From Verrucomicrobiales bacterium (GTDB lineage Bacteria > Verrucomicrobiota > Verrucomicrobiia > Verrucomicrobiales > DEV007): a stretch of 64,000 nucleotides of DNA. Both the position numbers and the translations under genes were made by a program. Below are positions 17,012 through 26,840 of this stretch, in pieces. The first letter of the stretch is position 1; every line of letters begins with the position of its first letter. The stretch is from contig JARGPH010000014.1 in the NCBI GenBank assembly GCA_029213065.1, forward strand, positions 352 to 64,351, written 5' to 3'. The notes under the pieces are model-generated. The model was given only the letters and a program-made list of their open reading frames with translations. It did no database searches and had not been told where the DNA came from.

Positions 17012-19704
17012 GAATCATTTTCATTTTATCAATTCTTGTTTTGTCAGTTGGTTCTTCACTGGCGGAAGAGCCAAGTAAAGGTGAGAAGCTTTTCGCGCTG
17101 CATGTAAAGCCGCTTTTCGCTGAGAAGTGCAATGCCTGTCATGGGGATGAACCTGAGAAACTCAAAGGTGAGTTCGATATGCGAACACGCGAGACGATTC
17201 TCGCGGGTGGTGATTACTACGGCGAGGAGGTGCTTTTGCCGGGCCAAGGGGAAGAGAGCTTTTTGTATATTCTTACGAAACGGACCGAGGAAGACTACGA
17301 GATGCCGCCGAAAGAGGCCGATCAACTTTCGGAGGAGCAGCGGTGGTGGATTCGGGATTGGATTAACGAAGGTGCTCCGTGGCTGGATGATGAGCGTGTC
17401 GCCTTTATTCAGAAAGAGTATGCCGAAGGTGTCCAGGTCGTGACTTCGAAAGCGCTCTCGGATGATTGGCAGAACCGTCGCTATGAGTCGGAGAAATTGT
17501 GGGCCTATCGTCCTCTCGTCGTTGAAGCGGTTCCTGGAGGGGCGCACCCGGTGGACCATTTTATCGAAAAACCGCTCAGGGAAGCGGAGCTTGATCCCGC
17601 GCCGTCCGCTTCTCCGATTGAGTTGGCGCGCCGTCTGTCTTTCGGGCTCACGGGGCTGCCGCCGGAACCGAAGCAGGTGGATGCCTTTGCCTCTGCTTAC
17701 CGGAAGGACGAGGGCGCTGCGGTGGAGGACTTTGTCAGGACCTTGATGGCGACACCTCAATACGGTGAGCATTTTGCGCGTCAGTGGCTCGACGTGACTC
17801 GTTACGCGGACACCGCGGGATTTGCGAATGACTACACGAGGCCGAACGCCTGGCGGTATCGGGATTACGTGGTTCGAGCTTTTAATGATGATAAGCCGTA
17901 TCCCGAGTTCGTGAAGGAGCAGCTCGCGGGAGATGAAATCAACCCGGATGATCCTGAGCATCTCGTCGCGACGGGCTTTTTGCGTATGGGACCATGGGAG
18001 CAGACCGGGATGAGTGTCTTTCGTGAAACCCGCCAGCAGTGGCTCGATGATGTTACCGACGCGACGGGGCAGGTCTTTCTCGCTCATGCGATGCAGTGCG
18101 CGAAGTGCCACGATCACAAATTCGATCCGCTCCCGACTCGTGATTATTACAGGATGATGTCCGTTTTCTCGACGACCCAGTTTGCGGACCGGGAGGCACC
18201 GTTCCTTGAGCGGGAGAACCGGGACTGGTTTGATGCGTCCGATCAATGGGTTCAGGCGAAAGTGGCGTCCTATGAGGAGCAGAAGAAAGCGCTCAACGGA
18301 AAAGTGGCAAAGCAGAAGAAGGAGGAATCGGGCGATGCCAAGGTGGGGGATAACGGGCTCGACCCGGGAGATGAGGCTTCACTTGCGCGGATGACGAAGA
18401 ACATTTCGCGGCATCAATGGGAATACGATCGAACCAGGCCGATCGCCTTTTCGGTCTATACCGGCAACACGATTGAAGTGAAGAGTGTCGGTGATCGAAT
18501 CATGATGCCTAAAGCGGGTCCGTGGAAGCGGGGCGAATTGGAATCCGCAGCGATTCTTGCGGGGGGGAATGCCTTTTCCCCAACTGATCCTGTGACACCG
18601 GGGGCGCTCAGTGCTGCGGAATCGCTGGGGGAAATGGGTGAATTCAGTTTTCCGGATGGCAAAGGGAAACGACGTCTCGCTCTCGCCGAGTGGATTGTGA
18701 ATCAGAAGAATCCGCTGACCGCCCGGGTCCTCGTGAACCGGATTTGGGCGTGGCATTTTGGAAAAGGTCTCGCAGCGAACCCGAATAACTTCGGGGGGAC
18801 CGGGGGAATCCCAACTCATCCTGAATTGCTCGATTACCTTGCCGACTGGTTCATGAAGGACGGGTCGTCGATCAAGCGACTCAACGAGCTCATCCTGACT
18901 TCGGAAACGTATCGTCGCAGCTCGATTCATCCCGATCCGAAACGGCTTTCAGAAAAGGATCCGAAGGCGGTATTGTATGCCGCTTTCGCTCCTCGTCGCC
19001 TCACGGCGGAGGAAATACGCGACGCGATGTTGTCGGCGAGTGGTGAACTCAGTGATCGGGTCGGTGGCATCCCGGCGCGCCCCGATGTGAATGTGGAGGT
19101 CGCCTTTCAGCCCCGTCAGATCATGGGGGGAACCGCCTCCGTTTACGAGCCTGATCCGCTGCCGGAGCAGCGCAATCGCCGGAGCCTTTACGCGGAGAAG
19201 ATCCGTGGTTTGCGAGATCCTTTTTATGAGACCTTCAACCAACCCGGTCCTGACAATTCCTGTGAGCTGCGCGAGACTTCCACGGTGGCTCCGCAGGCCC
19301 TGACATTGTTCAATTCGGAGGAAGTCCTCGAACGTGCCATCGCGCTCGCATCGCGGGTCATAGGTGAAACGGGCGATTCGGAAGAGGCGGTTCAACGTGC
19401 TTTTCGTCTGAGTCTCGGTCGCCACGCGAGTGAAGCAGAATTGGCAGCGTGCCTCGCTCACTGGGAGCAGGCAACGATTGAAGAGTCCGGAAAAACCTAC
19501 CCCGCGAAAACGTTTGCGACAGAGATCGAGCGAACCGTCATGGCTGAGAAAACCGGTGAGCCCTACGACTTTGTTGAGCACGTTCCTGCTTACCGCGCTT
19601 ACGAACCCGACCTTCACCCCGGTGCGGTCGATCCTGAAACGAGAGGCCTCGCCCAGGTCTGTCTCGTTCTTTTTAATTTGAACGAATTCTCCTACCTCGA
19701 CTGA
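17008..19704 (+). CDS. PSD1/planctomycete-type cytochrome c protein (DUF1549, DUF1553)
   Basis: 898 residues with a signal peptide ending near SLAEE. A cytochrome c-like domain (about 25-125) carries CNACH (residues 41-45) and a later methionine-containing EMPP. The DUF1549 region (about 190-390) includes QWLDVTRYADTAG and a second CxxCH, CAKCHDHKFDP. The DUF1553 region (about 555-800) contains RRLALAEWIVNQKNPLTARVLVNRIW and LILTSETYRRSS. These proteins are hugely expanded in Planctomycetes and Verrucomicrobia and are usually followed by DUF1501, as here. They have been linked to extracellular polysaccharide breakdown, but their reaction is not established. Confidence 0.95.
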   Translation: MRIIFILSILVLSVGSSLAEEPSKGEKLFALHVKPLFAEKCNACHGDEPEKLKGEFDMRTRETILAGGDYYGEEVLLPGQGEESFLYILTKRTEEDYEMPPKEADQLSEEQRWWIRDWINEGAPWLDDERVAFIQKEYAEGVQVVTSKALSDDWQNRRYESEKLWAYRPLVVEAVPGGAHPVDHFIEKPLREAELDPAPSASPIELARRLSFGLTGLPPEPKQVDAFASAYRKDEGAAVEDFVRTLMATPQYGEHFARQWLDVTRYADTAGFANDYTRPNAWRYRDYVVRAFNDDKPYPEFVKEQLAGDEINPDDPEHLVATGFLRMGPWEQTGMSVFRETRQQWLDDVTDATGQVFLAHAMQCAKCHDHKFDPLPTRDYYRMMSVFSTTQFADREAPFLERENRDWFDASDQWVQAKVASYEEQKKALNGKVAKQKKEESGDAKVGDNGLDPGDEASLARMTKNISRHQWEYDRTRPIAFSVYTGNTIEVKSVGDRIMMPKAGPWKRGELESAAILAGGNAFSPTDPVTPGALSAAESLGEMGEFSFPDGKGKRRLALAEWIVNQKNPLTARVLVNRIWAWHFGKGLAANPNNFGGTGGIPTHPELLDYLADWFMKDGSSIKRLNELILTSETYRRSSIHPDPKRLSEKDPKAVLYAAFAPRRLTAEEIRDAMLSASGELSDRVGGIPARPDVNVEVAFQPRQIMGGTASVYEPDPLPEQRNRRSLYAEKIRGLRDPFYETFNQPGPDNSCELRETSTVAPQALTLFNSEEVLERAIALASRVIGETGDSEEAVQRAFRLSLGRHASEAELAACLAHWEQATIEESGKTYPAKTFATEIERTVMAEKTGEPYDFVEHVPAYRAYEPDLHPGAVDPETRGLAQVCLVLFNLNEFSYLD

Positions 19705-19706
19705 CT

Positions 19707-21116
19707 ATGAAGCGGAATTCATCACATCAATTTGCGACTCCGGCGCGGAGGGATTTTCTTTACGGAATGGGTGCCGGTCTCGGTTCGGTTGCGCTCACCT
19801 CGATGCTGCGAGGCTCTGCTTTCGGGAGCACTCTCAAGACGGTGCATCATCCCGCGAAAGCCAAGCGATGCATCTTTCTGATGATGGAGGGAGGCCCCTC
19901 TCACATTGACACCTTTGATCCGAAGCCGGAACTGGTGAAGCGCCATCTCCAGAAGTTTACGCGAAGCGGGAAAGAGGAAAGCGCGATGTCTTCGGGGGAT
20001 CGCTACTTTGTGAAGAGCCCGTTTGATTTCATCAAGGCGGGAAAATCCGGCGCGGACATCTGTACAGAATGGGAGCATTTGAAAAACCAGGTCGATGAGA
20101 TTTGTTTCTTCCGCGGGGCGCAGGTGGAATCGGTAAATCATCCGACGGCCTGCTATCAGCTGAATACGGGGAACCGGTTTGGCGGCGACCCCGGGGTTGG
20201 TTCCTGGGTCACCTACGGGCTAGGGACGGAGAATGAAAATCTTCCCGGATTCGTTGTCCTGCCGAGAGCGAGTTATCCCCAGGGAGGTGCTGCGAACTGG
20301 TCGAATGGATTTCTTCCCGCTGAGTTTCAGGGGACGCCGCTTCGACCGGAGGGAAGCCCGATTCTCGACCTCTCGCCTCCGAAGGGCGTGAGCCGTGAAC
20401 GTCAGCGCAAGAATTTGGATCTCTTAAGTTCATTGAATCAGCAGCACCTGGAATCACGTGCCGGACGCGGTGATCTCGAAGCGCGGATGTCGAGTTACGA
20501 GCTTGCCTACCGCATGCAAATGGAAGTGCCCGGGGTTCTCGATCTCGAAGGGGAGGACAAGCGGACCTTGGAATCCTACGGAATCGGTGATTCAAAGACG
20601 GATGCCTTCGGGCGGAAATGTCTTCTCGCTCGAAGGCTCGTCGAGAAGGGCGTTCGCTTTGTTCAGGCGTATGCGGGGAACTGGGATTCCCACGATTACA
20701 TCCAGCGGGCTCACGGCTCGTTGATCAAGTCGGTCGACAAGCCGATTGCCGGTTTACTGAAAGATTTGAAGGAGCGCGGAATGCTCGAAGATACCCTCGT
20801 CGTCTGGTGTGGAGAGTTCGGACGGACACCGGATAACGGGCTGCGCGGAGGCGGGCAATCCTACGGACGCGATCACAATGCGAAGGCAATGACGATGTGG
20901 TTTGCGGGGGGTGGCGTCAAAGCAGGACACACCATCGGGGCGACGGATGAGATCGGAGCGGAGGCGGTTGAATGTGTCCATCATATCAGGGATGTCCATG
21001 TTACTCTTTTGCACTTGTTAGGATTGGACGACAACCGCCTCAGTTATTACCACGCGGGACGTTACAAACAGCTTTCCCAGTTCGGAGGAACCGTGATTGA
21101 TGATTTGATAGCTTAG
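19707..21116 (+). CDS. DUF1501 Tat-exported protein
   Basis: 469 residues. The twin-arginine signal is ARRDFLYGMGAG followed by a hydrophobic core. The DUF1501 body is clear from CIFLMMEGGPSHIDTFDPKP near the start, VNHPTACYQLNTGN, and the C-terminal WCGEFGRTPDN...GRDHN. This fold is related to sulfatase/alkaline phosphatase-type hydrolases, with metal-binding Asp and His in SHIDTFD, EFGRTP and GRDHN. It begins 2 bases after the PSD1 gene, the usual pairing of these families, and probably acts with it in the periplasm or at the cell surface. Confidence 0.95.
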   Translation: MKRNSSHQFATPARRDFLYGMGAGLGSVALTSMLRGSAFGSTLKTVHHPAKAKRCIFLMMEGGPSHIDTFDPKPELVKRHLQKFTRSGKEESAMSSGDRYFVKSPFDFIKAGKSGADICTEWEHLKNQVDEICFFRGAQVESVNHPTACYQLNTGNRFGGDPGVGSWVTYGLGTENENLPGFVVLPRASYPQGGAANWSNGFLPAEFQGTPLRPEGSPILDLSPPKGVSRERQRKNLDLLSSLNQQHLESRAGRGDLEARMSSYELAYRMQMEVPGVLDLEGEDKRTLESYGIGDSKTDAFGRKCLLARRLVEKGVRFVQAYAGNWDSHDYIQRAHGSLIKSVDKPIAGLLKDLKERGMLEDTLVVWCGEFGRTPDNGLRGGGQSYGRDHNAKAMTMWFAGGGVKAGHTIGATDEIGAEAVECVHHIRDVHVTLLHLLGLDDNRLSYYHAGRYKQLSQFGGTVIDDLIA

Positions 21117-21129
21117 GGAATGGTGGGGC

Positions 21130-21774
21130 ATGTTCGCGATTGCCCGATTCCTCTATGTGCTTGTGCTCCCTGTCGCGGGATGTGTTGTCCTTGCATCGAA
21201 AGGGAGTCATCTCGGGATTGGTTGGGCGCTGCTCATTGTCGTAGGCATCTTCATCTATCACTATCTTCAGGCTGCCCTCATTGTGACGGAGCGGGAGGCG
21301 AAGACCGGCGTGAAAGATCTCTTCCTCGGCGCGCTCCCGATTGTTCTCGTCGGGGTCTCGGCTTCCTTTGCGTGGCGGGATTGGATTGTGGAGCAGATGT
21401 TTCTCGAGGCCGGCGCTTTCAGTCTCGGAGTGGCCTGCATTGCGGTTGGAAAAGGATTGCGGGAAGGGAGAAGCGCTCCGTGGGCTGCTATCGTGATCGT
21501 TTTTTTGCTCCCGGCCCTGACCTTGGTTTATCTCGCGGGGCGCACTGTCTTCCGGGCTAAGGAACTGTTGTGGCAGTGGGATGGTGCCGCTGTGCTGGCG
21601 GTCGCGATGATCGTTGCGGTGGTCGATACGGTGCGACGCCTGCATCCCTACGTGCTTGGGAGTGACCAGCTCGAAGAGCCCCTTAAGCAGGGATGGCAGA
21701 TCGTTTTCGCCGCAGTCTGGATGTTGGCCCTTTTTGTGGGGCTGCCTCTCATTTTGAAGTATCCCGGTTCGTAG
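21130..21774 (+). CDS. Polytopic membrane protein of unknown function
   Basis: 214 residues with about six hydrophobic segments (near 5-22, 28-50, 66-83, 93-107, 120-140, 150-165 and a C-terminal one around 190-208). No conserved motif or family was recognised. It starts 13 bases after the DUF1501 stop, preceded by ggaatggtgggg, which could serve as a ribosome-binding site. It may be the last gene of that transcript, but nothing in it points to a shared task. Confidence 0.7.
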   Translation: MFAIARFLYVLVLPVAGCVVLASKGSHLGIGWALLIVVGIFIYHYLQAALIVTEREAKTGVKDLFLGALPIVLVGVSASFAWRDWIVEQMFLEAGAFSLGVACIAVGKGLREGRSAPWAAIVIVFLLPALTLVYLAGRTVFRAKELLWQWDGAAVLAVAMIVAVVDTVRRLHPYVLGSDQLEEPLKQGWQIVFAAVWMLALFVGLPLILKYPGS

Positions 21775-21895
21775 CGGGATTGCTTCGCAACGAAACCCCG
21801 TCGCGGATGGGGGCGGGCGGATGAGACATTGATGCGGATCATGAATTGCTTGCGTAGATGGGGGCATCAGAGGACCGTGTGATTCTTTAAGTCAT

Positions 21896-22870
21896 ATGAA
21901 AGTTCTCGTCACCGGTGGAGCCGGGTATATTGGAAGTGTTGCCGTCGAATCTTTGCGGGCGGCCGGGCATACCGTGGCCGTTTTCGATAACCTTTACATG
22001 GGGCATCGCGAGGCGGTGGATCCTGAGGTGACGTTCTTCGAGGCCGATCTTGCCGATCGAAAAGCGGTTGATGAGGCCCTCGCGTCGTTTGCCCCGGATT
22101 CGATCATGCACTTCGCCGCCTATTCGCTGGTGGGGGAGTCCGTTGAGAAGCCGTTTAAATATCTTGGCGATAACGTCGTGAATGGGATCAATCTGATTGA
22201 GTCGGCGATCGAACACGGAGTGGAGCGCTTCATTCTTTCCTCGACTGCCAACCTCTTCGATGAGCCGGAAACGATTCCTATTTCAGAGAAGGAGAAGCTC
22301 ATCCCCGGGAGTCCTTACGGAGAGTCGAAATTCTTTCTCGAGCGGATTCTTCACTGGGCGAACCGGACGAAAGGACTTCGCTATGCGGCCTTGCGTTACT
22401 TCAACGCCGCCGGTTGCACCGCGACGCGTGGCGAAGATCACGACCCCGAGACTCATCTGATTCCTTTGATTCTTCAGGTCGCCCTCGGGCAGCGTGAGAA
22501 CATCAAGATTTTCGGCGATGATTACGACACCAACGACGGCACCTGCATCCGGGATTACATTCATGTCTCTGATCTGGCGCAGGCTCACATCCTTGCACTG
22601 GAGGCGCTCAAGGAGCACGAGACGCTTCATTACAACCTCGGTAACGGGAGCGGATTCAGCGTGAAGGAAGTCGTTGAAACGGTCCGGGAGGTGACTGGTC
22701 ATCCGATTCCTGCGGAGACGACACCGCGCCGTGCCGGAGATCCCGCGATGTTAATTGCAGACAGTCGGAAAGTGCGGAGCGAACTTGGTTGGGACCCTCA
22801 ATATCCCGACCTGAAATCGATTGTTCAGTCGGCGTGGGACTGGCATCAGGCTCATCCGAACGGCTATTGA
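21896..22870 (+). CDS. galE: UDP-glucose 4-epimerase
   Basis: 324-residue extended short-chain dehydrogenase. The NAD-binding GGAGYIG starts at residue 7, the catalytic YGESK (Tyr-x-x-x-Lys) follows SPYGESKF, and the family signatures [24 protein letters not shown] and [15 protein letters not shown] are present. Length and motifs match bacterial GalE, which interconverts UDP-glucose and UDP-galactose. It likely supplies activated sugars to polysaccharide synthesis such as the locus at 4359-12904. It is preceded by 121 bases without another gene. Confidence 0.95.
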   Translation: MKVLVTGGAGYIGSVAVESLRAAGHTVAVFDNLYMGHREAVDPEVTFFEADLADRKAVDEALASFAPDSIMHFAAYSLVGESVEKPFKYLGDNVVNGINLIESAIEHGVERFILSSTANLFDEPETIPISEKEKLIPGSPYGESKFFLERILHWANRTKGLRYAALRYFNAAGCTATRGEDHDPETHLIPLILQVALGQRENIKIFGDDYDTNDGTCIRDYIHVSDLAQAHILALEALKEHETLHYNLGNGSGFSVKEVVETVREVTGHPIPAETTPRRAGDPAMLIADSRKVRSELGWDPQYPDLKSIVQSAWDWHQAHPNGY

Positions 22871-22943
22871 GTTGGCCGGAACGCGGCTCGAAAGGGGATT
22901 TTTTTAGTTTCCCGGTCGATGGCGACTTGCTAGGATTTACTCC

Positions 22944-23864
22944 ATGAAAATTTCACGTCGAACCTGGATGACAGGTATCCTGAGTGCAGGTGCGCTCCCC
23001 TTGAATGATGCCTTTGCCGTTCCTGAACCCTATGATCGCAGTGGTTCCTCTTTGAGGGTCGGGCTTGCGGCTTATTCTTTTCGAAGGCACTTCGAGTTCA
23101 TGAAAGGAGCGCCTAACAAGTCACTCGCGGAGGGAGTCGAGCCCATCGACATGGTTTCCTTTATCGAATGGTGTGCCTCTCAGGGCGTTGCCGGCGCGGA
23201 GCTGACCAGCTACTTTTTCCCGCCTGATGTCGAGCCTTCCTATCTCGCTGAGTGCCGGAGAGTGGGTCATGTTAACGGAGTCGATATTTCCGGAACGGCG
23301 GTGGGCAATAATTTCTCCTATCCCCGTTCAGCTCCGGAGCGAGCCGAGCAGATGGAATATGTAAAGCGGTGGATCGATCACTCCATGGTCATGGGCGCTC
23401 CTCACATTCGGATTTTCGCAGGGAAGCATCCCAAAGGTGTCAGCGGAGAGGAGGCCGAAGCAAATGCGATCGACGCTCTCAGTGAGGCCGCCGAGTATGC
23501 CGCCGAAAAAGGGGTTATGCTGGGGATCGAAAATCACGACAGCATTGCCACGGCGGCGCGCCTTCTCCGGATTGTGAAAGCGGTCGACAGCCCCTGGGTC
23601 GGCGTGAATCTCGACAGCGGCAATTTCATTGCTGACGATGTCTACGCGGAGATGGCTGCCTCAGCGCCCTATGCGATCAACGTGCAGTTGAAAACCGAGA
23701 TCAAAGTCGGTGATAAGAAAGAACCGGTCGATATGGAGCGTGTCATCAAGATTCTCAAGGATTCAGGGTATGCCGGCTACGCGGTCCTCGAGTATGAGGA
23801 GGATAAAGATCCTTTTGAGCACATCCCGCCCATTCTGGAACAGCTCCAAAATCTCTGCCAATAG
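22944..23864 (+). CDS. Tat-exported sugar phosphate isomerase/epimerase-like TIM-barrel protein
   Basis: 306 residues. A Tat-type signal (SRRTWMTGILSAG...DAFA) precedes an AP-endonuclease-2/xylose-isomerase-like TIM barrel. Recognisable strands include VGLAAYSFRRHFEF, GVAGAELTSYFFPP, GAPHIRIFAGK, GVMLGIENHDS, GVNLDSGNF and the metal-ligand-rich end YAGYAVLEYEED. Exported members of this family are common in Planctomycetes and Verrucomicrobia and act on sugars or inositols, but the substrate here is unknown. It is 73 bases after galE and followed by two hairpins before the TPR gene. Confidence 0.88.
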   Translation: MKISRRTWMTGILSAGALPLNDAFAVPEPYDRSGSSLRVGLAAYSFRRHFEFMKGAPNKSLAEGVEPIDMVSFIEWCASQGVAGAELTSYFFPPDVEPSYLAECRRVGHVNGVDISGTAVGNNFSYPRSAPERAEQMEYVKRWIDHSMVMGAPHIRIFAGKHPKGVSGEEAEANAIDALSEAAEYAAEKGVMLGIENHDSIATAARLLRIVKAVDSPWVGVNLDSGNFIADDVYAEMAASAPYAINVQLKTEIKVGDKKEPVDMERVIKILKDSGYAGYAVLEYEEDKDPFEHIPPILEQLQNLCQ

Positions 23865-23903
23865 GCACGTTTTGGTAAGAGGATTTCGGAATAGTTGGTT
23901 TCG

Positions 23904-23969
23904 AGATTGACGTAAGGGGCGTCAATTTCGTGTCATGTGGGGAGACAACTTTTGTCTCCCTTCTTTTTG
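23904..23969 (+). promoter_or_regulatory. Tandem hairpins, second one terminator-like, at the head of the Exb operon
   Basis: Hairpin 1 has ATTGACG (23906-23912) and CGTCAAT (23920-23926), with AAGGGG in its loop. Hairpin 2 has GGGAGACAA (23940-23948) and TTGTCTCCC (23952-23960) with a 3-base loop, followed by TTCTTTTT. Hairpin 2 looks like an intrinsic terminator for the upstream gene or an attenuator. It overlaps the first codons of the longest reading of the next gene, which makes a start at TTG 23967 worth considering. Confidence 0.55.
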
Positions 23970-26840
23970 AAAGCCATTCTTCCATTCTGTGTTGCGGCGA
24001 TTTGGGCGATGCCCACTTCGGTCCGGTGCGTAGAAGAGGAAGAGGACACGGTTGATCCCGCGGAGGCAGTGATCGAAACAGAGGGGCCCGCGCAGTTGCT
24101 TGAGCGCGGTAGAGTGGCCTTTGCCGCGAACGATTTTGCAGTCGCTGAGGAGGCCCTTGAAAAATTTATCACCGATTACGGCGAAGCTGAAGAGGCGAAG
24201 GAAGCGGTTCGTGTGCATCGCCCTATGCTGGCGATCAGCAAGGTCGGGCTGAAGAAATTCGCGGAGGCACTCGAGTGGATCGATCTGTCATTGAACGACC
24301 CGAAGCTGGATCCGCGCCTCGGTGATGAGTTGAAATTCTGGCGCGGGATCTGTCTCATGACCGATGGGGAACTGGTCGATGCTCAGCACGCGTTTGGAGC
24401 TTACTGGGCGGATGAATCGCATGAAGCGTTCAAGCGCTACGAGGCTCTTCTTCTTTTTGCGACTCTCTATATTCAGCAGGGATTTCCAATCGACGCGGCT
24501 GACTTTCTCGAAGCGCAGCAGCCGAAGATTCGTGAACCTGCCCCGGAAGCGGCGGGCCGGGCGGTGGTCCTTGAATTGTATGCGCGCCTGCAGTCAGAGG
24601 AGCCTGACAAAGCGCTCGCGGTGATTCGCCGCGAATACGATTCAATGGAATCGATGACCCAGGTAATCAGCTTTCAAAGTCTCGCTTTGCAGTTCGGGTC
24701 GACCTTTCTGGAAAACGAAAACTGGTATGATGCAATCACCTGCATGCAGCGGATCTGGCCGGCGGAGAAGTTGATCGAAGCGCAGGGGAATCGTGTCAGG
24801 GAGATTGAGGAGCGGATTGCGCTGCTCGAAAAACGGGAGAACGCGCAGGGTGTCGTCTTTCAATTGAAGGCGATCCTGAAGCGGGTCGCGAGAGAGTTGG
24901 AGAATTTTGAGAAGATGGAAAACTTCGATTCCGCGCTCCAGCTTCGGCTCGCGATGGCGTATCAGGGATTGGGACGTTACCGGGAGGCCGCGCTGATCAT
25001 GGAGGAAATGCTCGCGGTGATGCCACCGGACTCGGTCGTCGAAAGTGCCACCCTCGCGCAGTTGCAGTGCTGGATGGAAATCAAGCGCTGGCCCAAGGCC
25101 GTCGCCGCAGCGGAGCAGTATGAGAAAGTCTTCGGCGAAGAGGGCAAATTTCTTCCTACGGTTTTGTTTCTGAAAGCCGAGGCGCTGCGGGAGGATCAGC
25201 AATATGGAACCGCCCAGTTGGCTTACGGGGATCTCGTGGAACGTTTTCCGGAAGATGATTTTGCGGCCAAGGCGCTCTTCATGCAGGGCTTTCTCTACCT
25301 GCAGCAGGATGACAATGAAGGAGCGCTTTACCAGTTCGATCAGGTCCAGCGAAAATACCCCGAGTCGCCGATGGCGGAGGACGCCGACTACTGGACAGGG
25401 CAGGCTTATTCATTCTCGGGCATGTATGCGGAAGCCCGTGAGCATCTCGAAGGTTATTTGAAGCGGCACAAAACGGCGAAGTATCTTAAAGAAGCGATTT
25501 TCCGCATCGCGGTCTGCACCTTTTCACTGGCCGAGTACGAAGAGGCGATCCGCTTGCTCGAAGGCTTTGTGGATGACTATCCCGGAGATCCTTTCACCGA
25601 TGAAGCCAACCTCCTTCTCGGTGATGCCTACTTCGGTCAAGGGGAAATGGATGCGGGCTTCGCCGCTTATGAGCGTGTCAGGCCCTCGGCAGTGCGTTTT
25701 TTCGAGGAGGCATGGTTCAAAAAGGGGAATGCTTTCAAGTTGCTGGAAGAGTATGAGACGATGCGGACGCACTTCGAGGAGTTCGTTGCCACCTACCCTG
25801 ACAGCAATCGAATGCCGGAGGCGGTCTACTGGGTCGGTTGGACCTATCTGAATGCGGATGAGCCTGAGAAAGCGCGGGAGATCTATTGGGAGGTGATCGA
25901 ACAATACGGGAACGATCCGGAGCGCTACGGCGTCCTCGATGTCATTGCCGCGTTGCCGAAGGTTTATAAAGATGAAGGTGAAGAGGGGAAGGAGATCGTG
26001 CTCACGAAGCTTCAGGTCATGAAGACGAGGGCGTCGATCGCGAAGGAGGCGACGCGGGCGGTCCGCGCCGGTTACGGGAAGTCGCTCATCGTCGGCAAAA
26101 CGGAAACGGTGGTTGGTTCGGATCTCGCGGTTCGTTCCGAGTTGCTCGATATTTTTAAATGGGTCGACCCGCAGAATCAGAACCCCGCGATCTCCGTGGC
26201 GATTGCCGAGGCACAGCTTGCGGCGGGAAACCTGACCACTGCAAAAAATCTTTTCACCGAGATTCGAAGGTGGCATCCGCGTGCGGTGCAGAAAGATCGC
26301 ATCTACCGCGCTCTCGGATCGATTGCGGCGACGGAGGGCGATACCGACAAGGCGATTGAGTTTTATGATAAGTTTGAACGCGAGGCGATTGCTTCGGCTC
26401 AGATGGGGGAAGTGCGAATCGAAAAGGCTGGGATTCTCCGAGAGGTGGGGAAAACGCGGGAAGCCCTCGAAACACTGGAGTCGGTTCTCGAAACCGGTGG
26501 CGTCACCGCGCAGACCAAGGCGGGAGCGCTCTTTGATCTCGGGCAGACCTGTGTGGAGGCCGGAGACCTGAAGCGGGCAATTGTCTATTTTGAAAGGCTC
26601 TACGTCGCCTACGGAAAATTCAGCGAACTCAACGCGAAGGCTTATTGGGAACGCGGTAAGGCACTTGAGAGTCTCGACTTGAATCGTGAGGCGCTTGAAA
26701 CCTACGAGGAGTTGGTCGGTCGTGCCGATCTGGAACGGTTCGAGGAAACGAAAAAGGCCGGAGAGAAAATTGCCCGGTTGAAAACGCTGCTGCCTCCAAT
26801 CGAAGAACCCGAAACGGAAAATGAGGAGGTCACGCTGTGA
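23937..26840 (+). CDS. Large exported TPR-repeat protein
   Basis: 967 residues from GTG 23937; TTG 23967 is an alternative giving MKAILPFCVAAIWAMPTSVRC as signal sequence and avoiding a hairpin that overlaps the longer start. The rest is a continuous array of tetratricopeptide-like helices, for example AEEALEKFITDYGE, AQLAYGDLVERFPEDDFAAKALFMQGF, AREHLEGYLKRHKTAKYL and MRTHFEEFVATYPDS, similar to those in BamD/YbgF-type envelope scaffolds. It is the first gene of an operon with ExbB and ExbD homologues, so it may be a periplasmic scaffold for an energised trans-envelope machine. Confidence 0.88.
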   Translation: MGRQLLSPFFLKAILPFCVAAIWAMPTSVRCVEEEEDTVDPAEAVIETEGPAQLLERGRVAFAANDFAVAEEALEKFITDYGEAEEAKEAVRVHRPMLAISKVGLKKFAEALEWIDLSLNDPKLDPRLGDELKFWRGICLMTDGELVDAQHAFGAYWADESHEAFKRYEALLLFATLYIQQGFPIDAADFLEAQQPKIREPAPEAAGRAVVLELYARLQSEEPDKALAVIRREYDSMESMTQVISFQSLALQFGSTFLENENWYDAITCMQRIWPAEKLIEAQGNRVREIEERIALLEKRENAQGVVFQLKAILKRVARELENFEKMENFDSALQLRLAMAYQGLGRYREAALIMEEMLAVMPPDSVVESATLAQLQCWMEIKRWPKAVAAAEQYEKVFGEEGKFLPTVLFLKAEALREDQQYGTAQLAYGDLVERFPEDDFAAKALFMQGFLYLQQDDNEGALYQFDQVQRKYPESPMAEDADYWTGQAYSFSGMYAEAREHLEGYLKRHKTAKYLKEAIFRIAVCTFSLAEYEEAIRLLEGFVDDYPGDPFTDEANLLLGDAYFGQGEMDAGFAAYERVRPSAVRFFEEAWFKKGNAFKLLEEYETMRTHFEEFVATYPDSNRMPEAVYWVGWTYLNADEPEKAREIYWEVIEQYGNDPERYGVLDVIAALPKVYKDEGEEGKEIVLTKLQVMKTRASIAKEATRAVRAGYGKSLIVGKTETVVGSDLAVRSELLDIFKWVDPQNQNPAISVAIAEAQLAAGNLTTAKNLFTEIRRWHPRAVQKDRIYRALGSIAATEGDTDKAIEFYDKFEREAIASAQMGEVRIEKAGILREVGKTREALETLESVLETGGVTAQTKAGALFDLGQTCVEAGDLKRAIVYFERLYVAYGKFSELNAKAYWERGKALESLDLNREALETYEELVGRADLERFEETKKAGEKIARLKTLLPPIEEPETENEEVTL

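Noticed and set aside
17056-18246. 396-codon antisense frame inside the PSD1 gene
   Set aside because: The + strand has cytochrome and DUF1549 motifs throughout. The antisense product is Arg-rich with no recognisable domain.
21762-21895. Possible hairpin and structured RNA between the unknown membrane gene and galE
   Set aside because: TCCCG/CGGGA can pair around 21762-21780, but the stem is short, has no T run and shows no known riboswitch pattern.
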